A DNA stretch of 19,227 nucleotides. Source: Rhodocyclales bacterium (GTDB lineage Bacteria; Pseudomonadota; Gammaproteobacteria; Burkholderiales; Rhodocyclaceae). Below, one piece after another: positions 1 through 7,955 of the stretch. Made by a program: the position numbers and the translations under genes. Location of the stretch: contig JAIOPW010000047.1 of the NCBI GenBank assembly GCA_021413665.1, positions 1 through 19,227 of the forward strand, read 5' to 3'. The notes below the pieces were generated by a model. That model made no database searches. It was not told the origin of the DNA and saw only the letters and a program-made list of their open reading frames with translations. Within the stretch, counting starts at the first letter, position 1; each line of letters begins with the position of its first letter.

Positions 1-65
1 TGCGCGAGGCCTTCAAGCAGGCCAAGCGGCTGCAGTCGCGGCTACAGCTCGAATACAGGCTCTGA
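1..65 (+). CDS. C-terminal end of an unidentified protein (partial)
   Basis: The frame is open from the window edge to the TGA at 63-65 and gives 20 residues, REAFKQAKRLQSRLQLEYRL, preceded by an incomplete codon. The peptide is charged and amphipathic, so it is probably a terminal helix. It vaguely recalls the tails of DUF294-type nucleotidyltransferase-like signalling proteins, but 20 residues are too few to decide. The stop codon directly abuts the GTG start of the feoB-like gene with no spacer, so the two are almost certainly co-transcribed and translationally coupled. Confidence 0.55.
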   Translation, partial: REAFKQAKRLQSRLQLEYRL

Positions 66-2108
66 GTGGTCGTCGCCACCATTCCCCTGCGCACGCCGTT
101 GCTCCGTGGCGAGCGACGTTTGCGCATCGCCCTGGTCGGCCTCCCGGGGGGCGGCAAGACGACGCTGTTCGACGTCGTGTCGAGCACGGCGCCGAACCGC
201 GGCGAACTGACCGGCACGCATCGCGTGTATCGGGAGTGTTCCGTCCAGATCGGGCTCGATGAGGCCAGCGTGGTCGACCTGCCGAGCATCCACACCCTGC
301 ACGACCTGCAAGGCGACGACCTTTCGGCGCTGAAGTACCTGCTGTGGGGAGATGACCGTCCGCCGGTGTCGGTGCATGAGCAGTCGGGTCCGCCGGCACC
401 CTTTGCACCGCCCGACCTGATCATCCAGGTGGTCGACGCCACCAGCCTGCAGAGCCATCTTGAGCTTGCCCTTGAGTTGAGCCAGTTGGGCCGACCGATC
501 GTGCTGGCCCTCAACCACATGGACGAGGCATTGCGGAAAGGCCTCTACATCAACGTCAAGGTCCTGGAAAAATTGCTGGGCATGCCGGTCGTGCCCACCG
601 TGGCGCTGATGGGGCAGGGCATCGCGCAACTGTTCGCCGCCGCCGTCAGCGCCGCGCGCGAGGCCATCTGTCCCCTGCCGCAGCCGCCGAGCAGGCATAT
701 CGCCGAAAGCCTGCGGCCCCTCACGGCGGCAATGAACCGTCCCGATATCCATGCGGCGTTTCGCGTGCCGCATCCGCTGTTGCTGGAGCAATTCGCCGCC
801 GATGACGGCTTTGTCGAGGGCGAGCTGGGGCAACACTTTCCCGGCCTGCTGCCCGAGTTGCGGGCGCTGCGCGAGGCGGCGGGGCTGGGCCTGCCGCGTC
901 CGCTGGCGGAAGAACTGCATGCCGATCGGCACCATCGCGCGGCGACGCTGGTCGAGGCGGCCATGCGCATGGGGGCGCCCGCCGCTACAGGCGGCTGGCG
1001 CTACTGGCTCGACGAGCTGTTCCTGCATCCGCAAGGGGGCCTGATCGGCAGCCTCGCCGTATTTGCGGCGGTGCTGTTCGTCGTGTTCGAGATCAGCGGC
1101 TGGATCGACTCGATGACCACGGCGCGGCTGGCCGAGGCATTCGCCGACTGGCAGCCCGTGTCGACCGGCGGCGTCGTCGGCCGCGCCGTGCTCGACGGCC
1201 TGATCGGCCTGACCGGCATCGTGGTGCCCTACATGATTCCTCTGGTCATGCTGCTGGTGACCCTGGAACAGGCCGGGCTGATGCACCGCATCGCTTTTGT
1301 CGTCGATCGCGGCTTCCACCAGATCGGTCTGCACGGCGGCGTCGCCGTGCCCTTCCTGCTCGGGCTGGGCTGCAACGTGCCGGCCATCTCCGGTGCCGCA
1401 AGGGCCACCAGCGGCCGCGAGCGCGTGATCGCCTCGGTGCTGATCTCGTTCGTTCCCTGCTCGGCGCGCTCGGCCATCATCCTCGCCATCGCCGGAAAGT
1501 ATCTCGGCGCCGGCGGCGTATTCGGCATTTTCGCCCTGACCCTGATTCTGATCGCCGTGATGGGCCGCCTGCTGTCGCGCGGCGACCGCGAACCGGGACC
1601 CGGCCAGGTGCCGGAAATCCCGCCCTACGCCATGCCGACCGGGCGGATTCTGCTGGCCGAGACCTGGGATCGCACCAGCGACATTCTCACCATCGTCACG
1701 CCCTTGCTGGTGGGCGGCAGCGTGGTGCTTGCGCTGCTCACCCACGTCGGCGCTGACAGCGTCATCAACACCCTGCTGACGCCGGTGACGGTCTGGTGGC
1801 TGGGATTGCCCCTGGCGCTGGGGGTGCCGCTGCTGTTCGGCGTGCTGCGCAAGGAACTTTCGCTGCTGATGATCTACCAGGCGCTCGGCACCCAGGAAAT
1901 CGGCAACCTGCTCGATTCGGTGCAGATCACCGTCCTGCTGCTGTTCCTCACCTTCTACATTCCCTGCGTTTCGACCTTCGCCGTGATGCTCAGGACCATA
2001 GGACGAAGGAACGCCCTGTTCTCGGTTTCGATTTCGGTCGGGGTCGCCCTGCTGGTGGCGGTGGTCGCGCGATTGCTGTTGAGCGGAGTGCGGGCGCTTG
2101 TCGCCTGA
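66..2108 (+). CDS. feoB: FeoB-type ferrous iron transporter, divergent
   Basis: A 680-residue inner-membrane protein expected to import Fe2+ under control of a cytosolic GTPase domain. Visible parts are the P-loop GLPGGGKT (25-32), a G3-like DLPS (71-74), the G4 motif NHMD (150-153), a helical linker to about 300, and then the membrane part. Gate 1 carries LGLGCNVPAISG and the following SFVPCSARSAII; gate 2 carries FYIPCVSTFAVML. All are FeoB hallmarks. The protein is shorter than the roughly 770 residues of E. coli FeoB. The usual G3 Gly (DLPG) is Ser, so GTP turnover may be altered. No feoA or feoC lies beside it in this window. The GTG at 66 is chosen because it directly follows the upstream stop and leaves about 20 residues before the first strand of the G domain; no clear ribosome site is visible, which fits coupling to the upstream gene. 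The FeoB family is secure, Fe2+ specificity is inferred. Confidence 0.9.
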   Translation: MVVATIPLRTPLLRGERRLRIALVGLPGGGKTTLFDVVSSTAPNRGELTGTHRVYRECSVQIGLDEASVVDLPSIHTLHDLQGDDLSALKYLLWGDDRPPVSVHEQSGPPAPFAPPDLIIQVVDATSLQSHLELALELSQLGRPIVLALNHMDEALRKGLYINVKVLEKLLGMPVVPTVALMGQGIAQLFAAAVSAAREAICPLPQPPSRHIAESLRPLTAAMNRPDIHAAFRVPHPLLLEQFAADDGFVEGELGQHFPGLLPELRALREAAGLGLPRPLAEELHADRHHRAATLVEAAMRMGAPAATGGWRYWLDELFLHPQGGLIGSLAVFAAVLFVVFEISGWIDSMTTARLAEAFADWQPVSTGGVVGRAVLDGLIGLTGIVVPYMIPLVMLLVTLEQAGLMHRIAFVVDRGFHQIGLHGGVAVPFLLGLGCNVPAISGAARATSGRERVIASVLISFVPCSARSAIILAIAGKYLGAGGVFGIFALTLILIAVMGRLLSRGDREPGPGQVPEIPPYAMPTGRILLAETWDRTSDILTIVTPLLVGGSVVLALLTHVGADSVINTLLTPVTVWWLGLPLALGVPLLFGVLRKELSLLMIYQALGTQEIGNLLDSVQITVLLLFLTFYIPCVSTFAVMLRTIGRRNALFSVSISVGVALLVAVVARLLLSGVRALVA

Positions 2109-2290
2109 TCGCCCTCCGAGCCATCCGGCATGCGCGGCGGGACGGTCGGGCAGGAAACGCTGCCTTCGCGGCGGCGGATATTGTCCCGTGTCGGCCTAGA
2201 ATGGTAACGTACTCCACTCGGGGATACCTTCCGCCGCCCCCAAGGCTGCGGACATAACGTTTTCAGGCGCGGCAACGCGAGGCGACAGAC

Positions 2291-2656
2291 ATGCAGAAAT
2301 TCGATTTCGACGGCGCGATAGCAATGCACCGTTTATGGAAAATGAAGTTTCATCTGGCGATCGACGCCATTCGCAGCCGGGATTTCGATACGCAGCCGAT
2401 CGGCGACGAGGCGCAGTGCGCGCTCGGCCAATGGTTGTCGGCCAACGCCGGCGAGCTGGAAGGATTCGATTCCGCCCGGGAACTCATGACGATCCACCGC
2501 GACTTTCACGGCCGCTCGGAATCGATCGCAGACGCCATCCGGAATGGAAAAATCGTGCACTTGAACGATGCGGCCATCGTCGAGTTCGGTACCCTTTCCG
2601 AAAAAATCGAAACTTTGTTACTGCAACTCAAGGAAGACGTTCAGCCGGCCGCGTGA
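2291..2656 (+). CDS. Free-standing CZB (chemoreceptor zinc-binding) domain protein
   Basis: A soluble 121-residue protein consisting almost entirely of a CZB domain. The 3His-1Cys zinc-ligand pattern is visible: H13 in MHRLW, C43 in CALGQWL, and H69 and H73 in IHRDFH. CZB domains usually sit at the C-terminus of chemoreceptors or diguanylate cyclases and sense zinc or oxidants such as hypochlorous acid. Here there is no receptor, cyclase or membrane segment, so the protein probably acts as a free-standing sensor or zinc-binding partner. It lies 182 bases after feoB and 73 bases before a large envelope-protein gene. The ATG at 2291 is chosen because the first ligand helix starts directly behind it. 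The domain call is firm; the role is inferred. Confidence 0.85.
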   Translation: MQKFDFDGAIAMHRLWKMKFHLAIDAIRSRDFDTQPIGDEAQCALGQWLSANAGELEGFDSARELMTIHRDFHGRSESIADAIRNGKIVHLNDAAIVEFGTLSEKIETLLLQLKEDVQPAA

Positions 2657-2729
2657 AGCCGGTTTTCAGCTGCTGCCGCCCGGCCCAACCACCTGCCGAC
2701 GAATATCGAACCAGCCAATACGAGACGCC

Positions 2730-3431
2730 ATGAACAAAGACATCATCTACATCAGGACCGGAAAGGGCGAGCGGGCGCTCGCGGAATCCGGCGAACTGGC
2801 GCCCGGCCTGGACAAGATTCTCGGCGCGATCGACGGCCGGTCGTCCATCGACGTCATTCGCGGGCGACTCGACAAGATTTCCGCCGGCCTGGTCGATGTC
2901 GGATTGGAAGCGCTGGTCGAGGGAGAACTGATTCGCGACGTGGCGAGCGCAGAGCCCGTTTCGGCGTCCACGCCGGCGGAGGAGCACGCCCGCAAGGCTC
3001 AGGAACTGCGCGACAAGATTCGCGACCGGCGCAAGGGTGGCGACCGCTCGCGGTCGTCTCCGGCGGTCGATGCCTGGTACAAGGCGCGGCGTGAAGCCGA
3101 AGCGCAGGCGGCCCGGGAAGCGGAGGAACAGGCGCGACGCACGGGCGACGAGCAGGCCAGGCGGAGGAACAGGCACGACGTGCGGCAGAGGAACAGGCCA
3201 GGCGCGCCGCCGAAGAGCAGGCCCGGAGTGTGGCTGAAGCGCAGGCCCGGCGTGCGGCAGAGGACGAGGCCAGGCGCAAGGCGGAGGAACAGGCAGGGCG
3301 GGCCGCCGCGGAAGAACGGCGCAAGGCGGAGGAGCAGGCAGTGCGGGCCGCCGAGGAAGAACGGCGCAAGCAGGAAGACCAGGCGCGACAGGACGCCGAA
3401 GAAGCCGCTCGCCGCGACGCCGAACGCGTGA
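2730..3431 (+). CDS. N-terminal part of a frameshifted coiled-coil/AsmA-like envelope protein
   Basis: The ATG at 2730 opens a frame giving MNKDIIYIRTGKGERAL and a compact domain of about 70 residues that looks like a small winged-helix-type module (GLDKILGAIDGRSSIDVIRG, then an ALVEGELI hairpin). A charged linker and the start of an AEEQARR coiled coil follow. From about 3160 the frame yields RNRHDVRQRNRPGAPPKSRP-like arginine/proline sequence up to the stop at 3431. That is the wrong frame of the same repeat: from 3161 the +2-phase frame gives AEEQARRAAEEQARR without interruption and runs on to 4852. True coding in this frame therefore ends near 3161 (about 144 residues). One base appears to be missing around 3156-3162. 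The frame is also open upstream to 2568, but that stretch overlaps the CZB gene and is not protein-like. I do not recognise the N-terminal domain by name. Confidence 0.65.
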   Translation: MNKDIIYIRTGKGERALAESGELAPGLDKILGAIDGRSSIDVIRGRLDKISAGLVDVGLEALVEGELIRDVASAEPVSASTPAEEHARKAQELRDKIRDRRKGGDRSRSSPAVDAWYKARREAEAQAAREAEEQARRTGDEQARRRNRHDVRQRNRPGAPPKSRPGVWLKRRPGVRQRTRPGARRRNRQGGPPRKNGARRRSRQCGPPRKNGASRKTRRDRTPKKPLAATPNA

Positions 3432-4852
3432 AGCAGGAAGCCGAGGAGCAAGCGCGACGCGCGGCAGAGGAAAAGGCCCGCTCGACGGCCGCGAGTGAAG
3501 AGGAACGCGAGGCTGCCGAGCGCACCCGCCAGCGTGCCGAAGTCCAGGCCCGGCTGATGGCCGAGGAGGCGGCGTGGCTGGAGGCGGAAGAGAAAGCCCG
3601 GGCCGACGAGGAGGTCGCCAGGGAGCGCGGGGATGCGCAAACCGAGCCATCGTCGGGCAAGGCGGCTTCAGGGAAGCCGCGCAACCTGGTAAAGCCGGCG
3701 GCGATCGGAGGCGGTGCGCTGCTGGTGCTTGGCCTGGCCGCAATCCATCTGATTTCTTTCGACGGGCAGATACCGCAATTCGAGAAAGCCCTGGCCGGGC
3801 AGTTCCAGCAGCCGGTGAAGATCAAGGCGCTTCACCTCGCCCTGGTGCCTGGGCCGCACGTGCGGCTGGATGGTGTTTCGATCGGCGCCGAAGGCCAGAT
3901 TCGGGTGCCCACGATCAGGGCGGGCGGCAGCCCCGGAAACCTGTTCGGCGACAAGAAGGCTTTCAAGTCGATCGAAATGGAGGCCCCGGTCATCACCGAA
4001 GAGGGCCTGGGCTGGATACTGTTCGGCAAGCGACAGGCGGGCGACATGGCCTTCGGCGATGTCAGTGCCATTGGCGCGAGCCTCGAATCGAAACAGATCA
4101 GCCTCCCACCCTTCGATGCAAAGCTGCAGTTCGGTGGCGAGGGTGCCTGGAAAACCATTTCGATTGCATCGGCGGACAAGAACCTCGAAATGCTGCTGAC
4201 CGCCAAAGGCCAGGCGGCACAGCTTGAAATCAAGGCCCGGTCGTTCAAGGTGCCCTTCGGCTCGACGCTGGTGCTTGAGGATTTTGTCGCCAATGGTACG
4301 GCGGACCGTACCGGCATTGCCCTGACCGATTTCAAGAGCTTCGTTCATGGGGGCACGCTCAGCGGTACCGCCAGGCTGAAGTGGGGTGCGGTCTGGAGTC
4401 TTGCCGGCGAGGCGGCGGCGAAACAGATCGACACGGCGCGTCTGGCTCCCGAGGTGTTGGGCAGCGCGCGGCTGGAGGGAACGGCGTCCTATGCCATGCA
4501 GGCGTCGGAGGCGGCCAAGCTATTCGCCTGGTCCCACGCCGAGGGCAGTTTCACCATTCCGCGCGGCACGCTGCTGGGCCTCGACCTCGGCAGCGTTTTG
4601 CAGGGAGGGAGCACGCGTGGCGACACCAAGTTTACCGAACTCACCGGCAGCTTTGTCCATGACCAGGGCGCGACCCAGTTGCGACAATTGCGCCTGATCC
4701 AGGCCAACATGTCGGCCAACGGCTCCATCGACATCGATGCGGAGAACCGGATTCGCGGGCGCATCGCGGCGGAGCTGAGGTTGTCCACCGACTTGCGGCG
4801 CACCAGCCTTTCCGTCACCGGGACACCGGCCAAGCTGGAGTGGCAGCGGTAA
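3230..4852 (+). CDS. C-terminal part of the same gene: coiled coil, membrane helix, AsmA-like domain
   Basis: This frame is open from before 3161 to the TAA at 4850-4852; the GTG at 3230 is only the first available start in it and has no ribosome site. From the N-terminus it shows Ala/Glu/Arg/Gln heptad-like repeats (to about 3640), a linker, one membrane helix (GGGALLVLGLAAIHLISF, about 3700-3760) and a C-terminal part of about 360 residues resembling AsmA-family proteins (IPQFEKALAGQFQQPVKIKA followed by beta-rich repeats). AsmA-like proteins span the periplasm and are linked to outer-membrane lipid homeostasis. The charged coiled coil would be cytoplasmic and the AsmA part periplasmic. Joined to the 2730 reading frame at about 3161, the full protein would be about 707 residues. 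Whether the break is a mutation or a sequencing/assembly error in repeats cannot be told here. Confidence 0.75.
   Translation: MAEAQARRAAEDEARRKAEEQAGRAAAEERRKAEEQAVRAAEEERRKQEDQARQDAEEAARRDAERVKQEAEEQARRAAEEKARSTAASEEEREAAERTRQRAEVQARLMAEEAAWLEAEEKARADEEVARERGDAQTEPSSGKAASGKPRNLVKPAAIGGGALLVLGLAAIHLISFDGQIPQFEKALAGQFQQPVKIKALHLALVPGPHVRLDGVSIGAEGQIRVPTIRAGGSPGNLFGDKKAFKSIEMEAPVITEEGLGWILFGKRQAGDMAFGDVSAIGASLESKQISLPPFDAKLQFGGEGAWKTISIASADKNLEMLLTAKGQAAQLEIKARSFKVPFGSTLVLEDFVANGTADRTGIALTDFKSFVHGGTLSGTARLKWGAVWSLAGEAAAKQIDTARLAPEVLGSARLEGTASYAMQASEAAKLFAWSHAEGSFTIPRGTLLGLDLGSVLQGGSTRGDTKFTELTGSFVHDQGATQLRQLRLIQANMSANGSIDIDAENRIRGRIAAELRLSTDLRRTSLSVTGTPAKLEWQR
3281..3370 (+). repeat. Two tandem 45-base units coding AEEQAxRAAxEERRK
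   Basis: Units 3281-3325 and 3326-3370 differ at only 3 of 45 positions and encode the 15-residue coiled-coil blocks AEEQAGRAAAEERRK and AEEQAVRAAEEERRK. Looser copies of the AEEQARR motif occur from about 3120 to 3480. Such repeats favour replication slippage and assembly errors, which fits the frameshift just upstream. Confidence 0.8.
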
Positions 4853-4923
4853 AAAGCCCGGTTACCTCGATACCCGACCCATGACGCAGGGGCGTTCGCT
4901 CCGAACCACGAAAGAAGGTTTTC

Positions 4924-5373
4924 ATGAATCCACAGAACGGCTACGACATCGAAGACATTTCCGTCGGCATGAGCGCGGAAATCGCCAAGACCATCACCGA
5001 CGCGGACATTGTCCTGTTCGGCGGCATCTCGCTGGACTCGAACGCGGTCCATATGGACGAAGAGTTCGGCAAGACCACCATGTTCGGCGGCCGCATCGCC
5101 CACGGCATGCTGTCGGCCAGCCTGATTTCGGCGGTGCTCGGCAATCGGCTGCCCGGCGCCGGGGTGATCTACATGAGCCAGTCCCTGCGCTTTCGCGCGC
5201 CGGTGCGGCCGGGCGACACGGTGCATGCCAGGGTGACCGTCAAGGAAGTCATTGCCGACAAGTGTCGTGTGCTGCTCGATACCGTCTGCACCGTCGGCGG
5301 CAAGGTGGTCATCGACGGCGAGGCCATGGTGATGGCAACCTCGCGCGCCAAGCGCGAAGCGGCCGGCAAGTAG
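4924..5373 (+). CDS. MaoC-like/(R)-specific enoyl-CoA hydratase (PhaJ-like)
   Basis: A 149-residue single hot-dog-fold protein of the MaoC dehydratase family. The hydratase-2 signature is visible as FGGISLDSNAVHMDEEF with the catalytic pair D38 and H43, followed by FGGRIAHGMLSASLIS, typical of PhaJ-like enzymes. These hydrate trans-2-enoyl-CoA to (R)-3-hydroxyacyl-CoA, linking beta-oxidation to polyhydroxyalkanoate synthesis, but several MaoC relatives act on other acyl-CoAs. No PHA genes are in the window, so the substrate is open. The ATG at 4924 is supported by an AGAAGG ribosome site 6-11 bases upstream. A 34-base gap separates it from the nitroreductase gene, so the two may share a transcript. 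Confidence 0.87.
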   Translation: MNPQNGYDIEDISVGMSAEIAKTITDADIVLFGGISLDSNAVHMDEEFGKTTMFGGRIAHGMLSASLISAVLGNRLPGAGVIYMSQSLRFRAPVRPGDTVHARVTVKEVIADKCRVLLDTVCTVGGKVVIDGEAMVMATSRAKREAAGK

Positions 5374-5407
5374 TTCGTCGCAACGACCAATCCCGCATCG
5401 TCCGAAC

Positions 5408-6097
5408 GTGACGCCCGACACCCTGCCGGCGGCGGTCGATGCCGTCATGGGCGGACGCCATGCGGTGCGCGCCTTCCTGCCCGGGGACGTTTCCCGCGAC
5501 CTGGTTGCGGAAATACTGGCGATCGCCCGCCGCGCGCCCTCCGGCACCAACCTCCAGCCATGGCGCGTGCATGTGTTGGCCGGGGCGACGCGGCAGCGCC
5601 TGGTCGATGCCGTGTGCGCCGCCTACGACACGGCGGAGCCCGGCCACAGCGCCGATTACGATTACTACCCTGCGGAATTCTTCGAACCTTACCTGGCGCG
5701 CCGGCGCAAGATCGGCTGGGGGCTTTACGGTCTGCTCGGCATCGGCAAGGGCGACGCGGAACGCATGAAGGCGCAAATGCGCCGCAACTTTGAATTCTTC
5801 GGTGCGCCCGTCGGCCTGATCTTCAGCATCGACCGGCGCATGGGGCAGGGCGGCTGGCTCGACTACGGCATGTTCCTTCAGAATGTGATGCTCGCCGCGC
5901 GCGCCCGCGGCCTCGACACCTGCCCCCAGGTGGCCTGGCTCGACTACCACCGCATCATCGCCGAAGTCCTCGGCTTCGGGCCGCGGGAGCAACTGGTCTG
6001 CGGCATGGCGCTGGGCCATGCCGATCCGGACGCGATCGAGAACACGCTGGCGACCGAACGCGCCGCGCTCGACGAATTCGTCGTCTTCCATGACTGA
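5408..6097 (+). CDS. Nitroreductase family FMN-dependent oxidoreductase
   Basis: A 229-residue soluble flavoprotein. The N-terminal RHAVRAFLPGDVSRD and ARRAPSGTNLQPWRVHVL are the family's FMN-binding motifs (R-x-V-R and S-G-x-N-x-Q-P-W). The central GGWLDYGMFLQNVMLAARARGLDT and the near-terminal VCGMALGHADPDA are also typical. Members use NAD(P)H to reduce nitroaromatics, quinones or enones; the physiological substrate cannot be read from sequence. The GTG at 5408 is the first start that keeps the whole domain, with about 15 residues before the FMN motif. Its stop overlaps the start of hslR by 8 bases, implying coupling. Confidence 0.9.
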   Translation: MTPDTLPAAVDAVMGGRHAVRAFLPGDVSRDLVAEILAIARRAPSGTNLQPWRVHVLAGATRQRLVDAVCAAYDTAEPGHSADYDYYPAEFFEPYLARRRKIGWGLYGLLGIGKGDAERMKAQMRRNFEFFGAPVGLIFSIDRRMGQGGWLDYGMFLQNVMLAARARGLDTCPQVAWLDYHRIIAEVLGFGPREQLVCGMALGHADPDAIENTLATERAALDEFVVFHD

Positions 6098-6464
6098 GCA
6101 GCGCATCGACAAGTGGCTCTGGGTGGCGCGCTTCTTCAAGACGCGCAGCCTCGCGGCGACGGCGGTCGATGGCGGCCGTGTCAAATGGAACGGGCAGCAG
6201 GCCAAGCCGGCGCGCGAACTGAAACCCGGCGACGAACTCGACATCGTCGCCGGCGAGCTGCGCTGGACGGTCGTGGTGCGTGGCCTCAACAGCCAGCGTC
6301 GTCCGGCGCCGGAAGCCCGCCTGCTGTACGAGGAAACCGCCGAAAGCCTGGCGCGCCGCCAGCGGCAGGAGGAAATCCGCAAGCTGGCGCCGATGCCGGG
6401 GGCGAACCTGAAGGGGCGGCCGACCAAGAAGGCAGGGCGCCAGATTCGCGGCTTCAACGAGTAG
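6090..6464 (+). CDS. hslR: Heat shock protein 15 (Hsp15), S4 RNA-binding protein
   Basis: A basic 124-residue protein with an N-terminal S4 domain: QRIDKWLWVARFFKTRSLA (about 4-22) followed by GGRVKWNGQQAKPARELKPGDELDI. The tail is basic (LKGRPTKKAGRQIRGF), as in Hsp15. In E. coli Hsp15 binds free 50S subunits carrying a peptidyl-tRNA after abortive translation and helps recycle them. The ATG at 6090 lies inside the end of the nitroreductase gene (8-base overlap) and gives the canonical MTEQRIDKWLW start. The in-frame ATG at 6018 would add 24 residues of unrelated sequence and is rejected. Length matches the family (about 130 residues). Confidence 0.93.
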   Translation: MTEQRIDKWLWVARFFKTRSLAATAVDGGRVKWNGQQAKPARELKPGDELDIVAGELRWTVVVRGLNSQRRPAPEARLLYEETAESLARRQRQEEIRKLAPMPGANLKGRPTKKAGRQIRGFNE

Positions 6465-6554
6465 GAGCCCGCTGAAACAGGCGCCAAGCTCATCCCTTGA
6501 GCCTTGTGCGAGTGATACTCTCCGTTCTTACGGCGAATCGGGATTGAACGCGGC

Positions 6555-7916
6555 ATGGAAACAGGCATTGCACTGGTGGTGGGGCTGCTGATCGGCGGCG
6601 GCCTGGTGGCCGTCGTATTCGGCGCGCGGCTGAAGGACGCGCAGGCAAGGCTCGCCGGCCAGGACAGCGAACTGGCGGCGCTGCGGGCGCAAGAGTCGGT
6701 GCTGGCGATACGGTGCGCGTCGCTGCAAACCGAGCTGGAAAAGGACCAGGCGCTGTTCGCCGAACGCCAGGCCACTTGGGGCGCCGCGCGCGACAGTTTT
6801 GCCGACGCCTTCAAGGTGATTTCGGCCGATGCGCTGGCGAAGAACAACCAGTCCTTCCTCGAACTCGCCCGCACCACGCTCGAAGCCCAGCAGGCGGCGG
6901 CGCTGGCCTCGGCGAAGACCGACCTCGACAAGCGCCAGCTCGCCATCGGCGAACTGGTGGCACCGGTCAGGACCTCGCTGGAAAAGTTCGAGCTGCAGAT
7001 CCAGGGCATCGAAAAATCGCGCATCGACGCCTACGCCACGCTGACCGAACAGGTGCGCGCCATGGCCGACGCGCAGGGCGCCCTGCGGCTGGAAACCGGC
7101 AACCTGGTCAAGGCCCTGCGCGCGCCGCAGACGCGCGGGCGCTGGGGCGAACTGCAACTCAAGCGCGTGGTCGAGATGGCCGGCATGCTCGACCATTGCG
7201 ACTTTTTCGAGCAGGAAAGCACCAACACCGAGGACGGCCGCCTGCGTCCGGACATGGTGATCAAGCTGCCCGGCGGCAAGAACATCGTGGTCGATGCCAA
7301 GGCGCCGCTCGCCGCCTACCTCGAAGCGCTGGAAGCGCCCGACGAGGACGAGAAGAAGCGCAAGCTCGCCGACCACGCGCGCCAGGTGCGCGACCACCTC
7401 AAGAAGCTGGGGCAGAAGTCCTACTGGGAGCAGTTCCAGCCCTCGCCCGATTTTGTCGTGCTGTTCCTGCCCGGCGAGATGTTCTATTCGGCCGCGCTGG
7501 AAGCTGACCCGTCGCTGATCGAGGCCGGCGTCGACGCGCGGGTGATCCTCGCCACGCCGACCACGCTGATCGCGCTGCTGCGGGCGGTCGCCTACGGCTG
7601 GACGCAGCAAGCCCTGACCGAAAACGCCGAACGCATCCGCCAGCTCGGACGCGAGCTCTACGACCGCATCGCCACCGTCACCGAGCACTGGGGCCGCGTC
7701 GGCAAGAACCTCGGCGAAGCCGTCGGCGCCTACAACAAGTCGGTGGCCTCGATGGAAACCCGCGTCCTGGTCTCGGCGCGCAAGTTCCGCGAGCTGAAGG
7801 TGGCGAGCGAAGACAAGGAGATCGCCGACCTCAATCCGGTCGAGGCGTTGCCGCGCGAAGTGCAGGCGCCGGAATTGCTGGCAAACGATGAACCAGGCTC
7901 ACGCCATGAGCCGTGA
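6555..7916 (+). CDS. rmuC: DNA recombination protein RmuC
   Basis: A 453-residue RmuC-family protein. It begins with a membrane anchor (residues about 3-24, ALVVGLLIGGGLVAVVFGA) and continues with a long coiled coil (to about 130). The RmuC core includes RGRWGELQLKRVVEMAGM, then RPDMVIKLPGGKNIVVDAKA, which has the D...DxK arrangement of a PD-(D/E)XK-like nuclease fold, and VLFLPGEMFYSAALEADP. E. coli RmuC limits inversions at short inverted repeats and is thought to be a DNA-processing nuclease; the biochemical role is still inferred. There is a 90-base gap after hslR, so a separate promoter is possible although I see no convincing -35/-10 pair. Confidence 0.93.
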   Translation: METGIALVVGLLIGGGLVAVVFGARLKDAQARLAGQDSELAALRAQESVLAIRCASLQTELEKDQALFAERQATWGAARDSFADAFKVISADALAKNNQSFLELARTTLEAQQAAALASAKTDLDKRQLAIGELVAPVRTSLEKFELQIQGIEKSRIDAYATLTEQVRAMADAQGALRLETGNLVKALRAPQTRGRWGELQLKRVVEMAGMLDHCDFFEQESTNTEDGRLRPDMVIKLPGGKNIVVDAKAPLAAYLEALEAPDEDEKKRKLADHARQVRDHLKKLGQKSYWEQFQPSPDFVVLFLPGEMFYSAALEADPSLIEAGVDARVILATPTTLIALLRAVAYGWTQQALTENAERIRQLGRELYDRIATVTEHWGRVGKNLGEAVGAYNKSVASMETRVLVSARKFRELKVASEDKEIADLNPVEALPREVQAPELLANDEPGSRHEP

Positions 7917-7941
7917 GGGCGGAAGACTGTGCTCCATTCCC

Positions 7942-7948
7942 AAGGAGG
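7942..7948 (+). promoter_or_regulatory. Strong ribosome binding site AAGGAGG
   Basis: A near-perfect anti-16S match 7 bases before the ATG at 7956. It is stronger than most sites in this window and is the main reason for accepting the short ORF that follows. Confidence 0.7.
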
Positions 7949-7955
7949 CAGTCCC

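Noticed and set aside
2109..2290. Promoter for the CZB gene using TTGTCC (2181) and TAGAAT (2197)
   Set aside because: The hexamers are only 10 bases apart, too close for a sigma-70 promoter; no other convincing pair was found in this gap.
2568..2729. Upstream in-frame ATG at 2568 for the coiled-coil protein
   Set aside because: It would overlap the CZB gene by 89 bases, and the extra 54 residues are not protein-like; the ATG at 2730 begins the domain.
3150..3170. Programmed -1 ribosomal frameshift
   Set aside because: No X-XXY-YYZ slippery heptamer and no obvious downstream pseudoknot; an indel in repeats is simpler.
3162..3431. Arg/Pro-rich tail RNRPGAPPKSRPGVWLKRRP as the genuine C-terminus of the 2730 gene
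   Set aside because: It is the out-of-phase reading of the AEEQARR repeat; the other frame keeps the coiled-coil pattern and continues into a recognisable domain.
6018..6089. Earlier start for hslR
   Set aside because: It adds 24 Arg/Ser/Thr-rich residues read inside the nitroreductase gene; Hsp15 proteins start just before QRIDKWLW.
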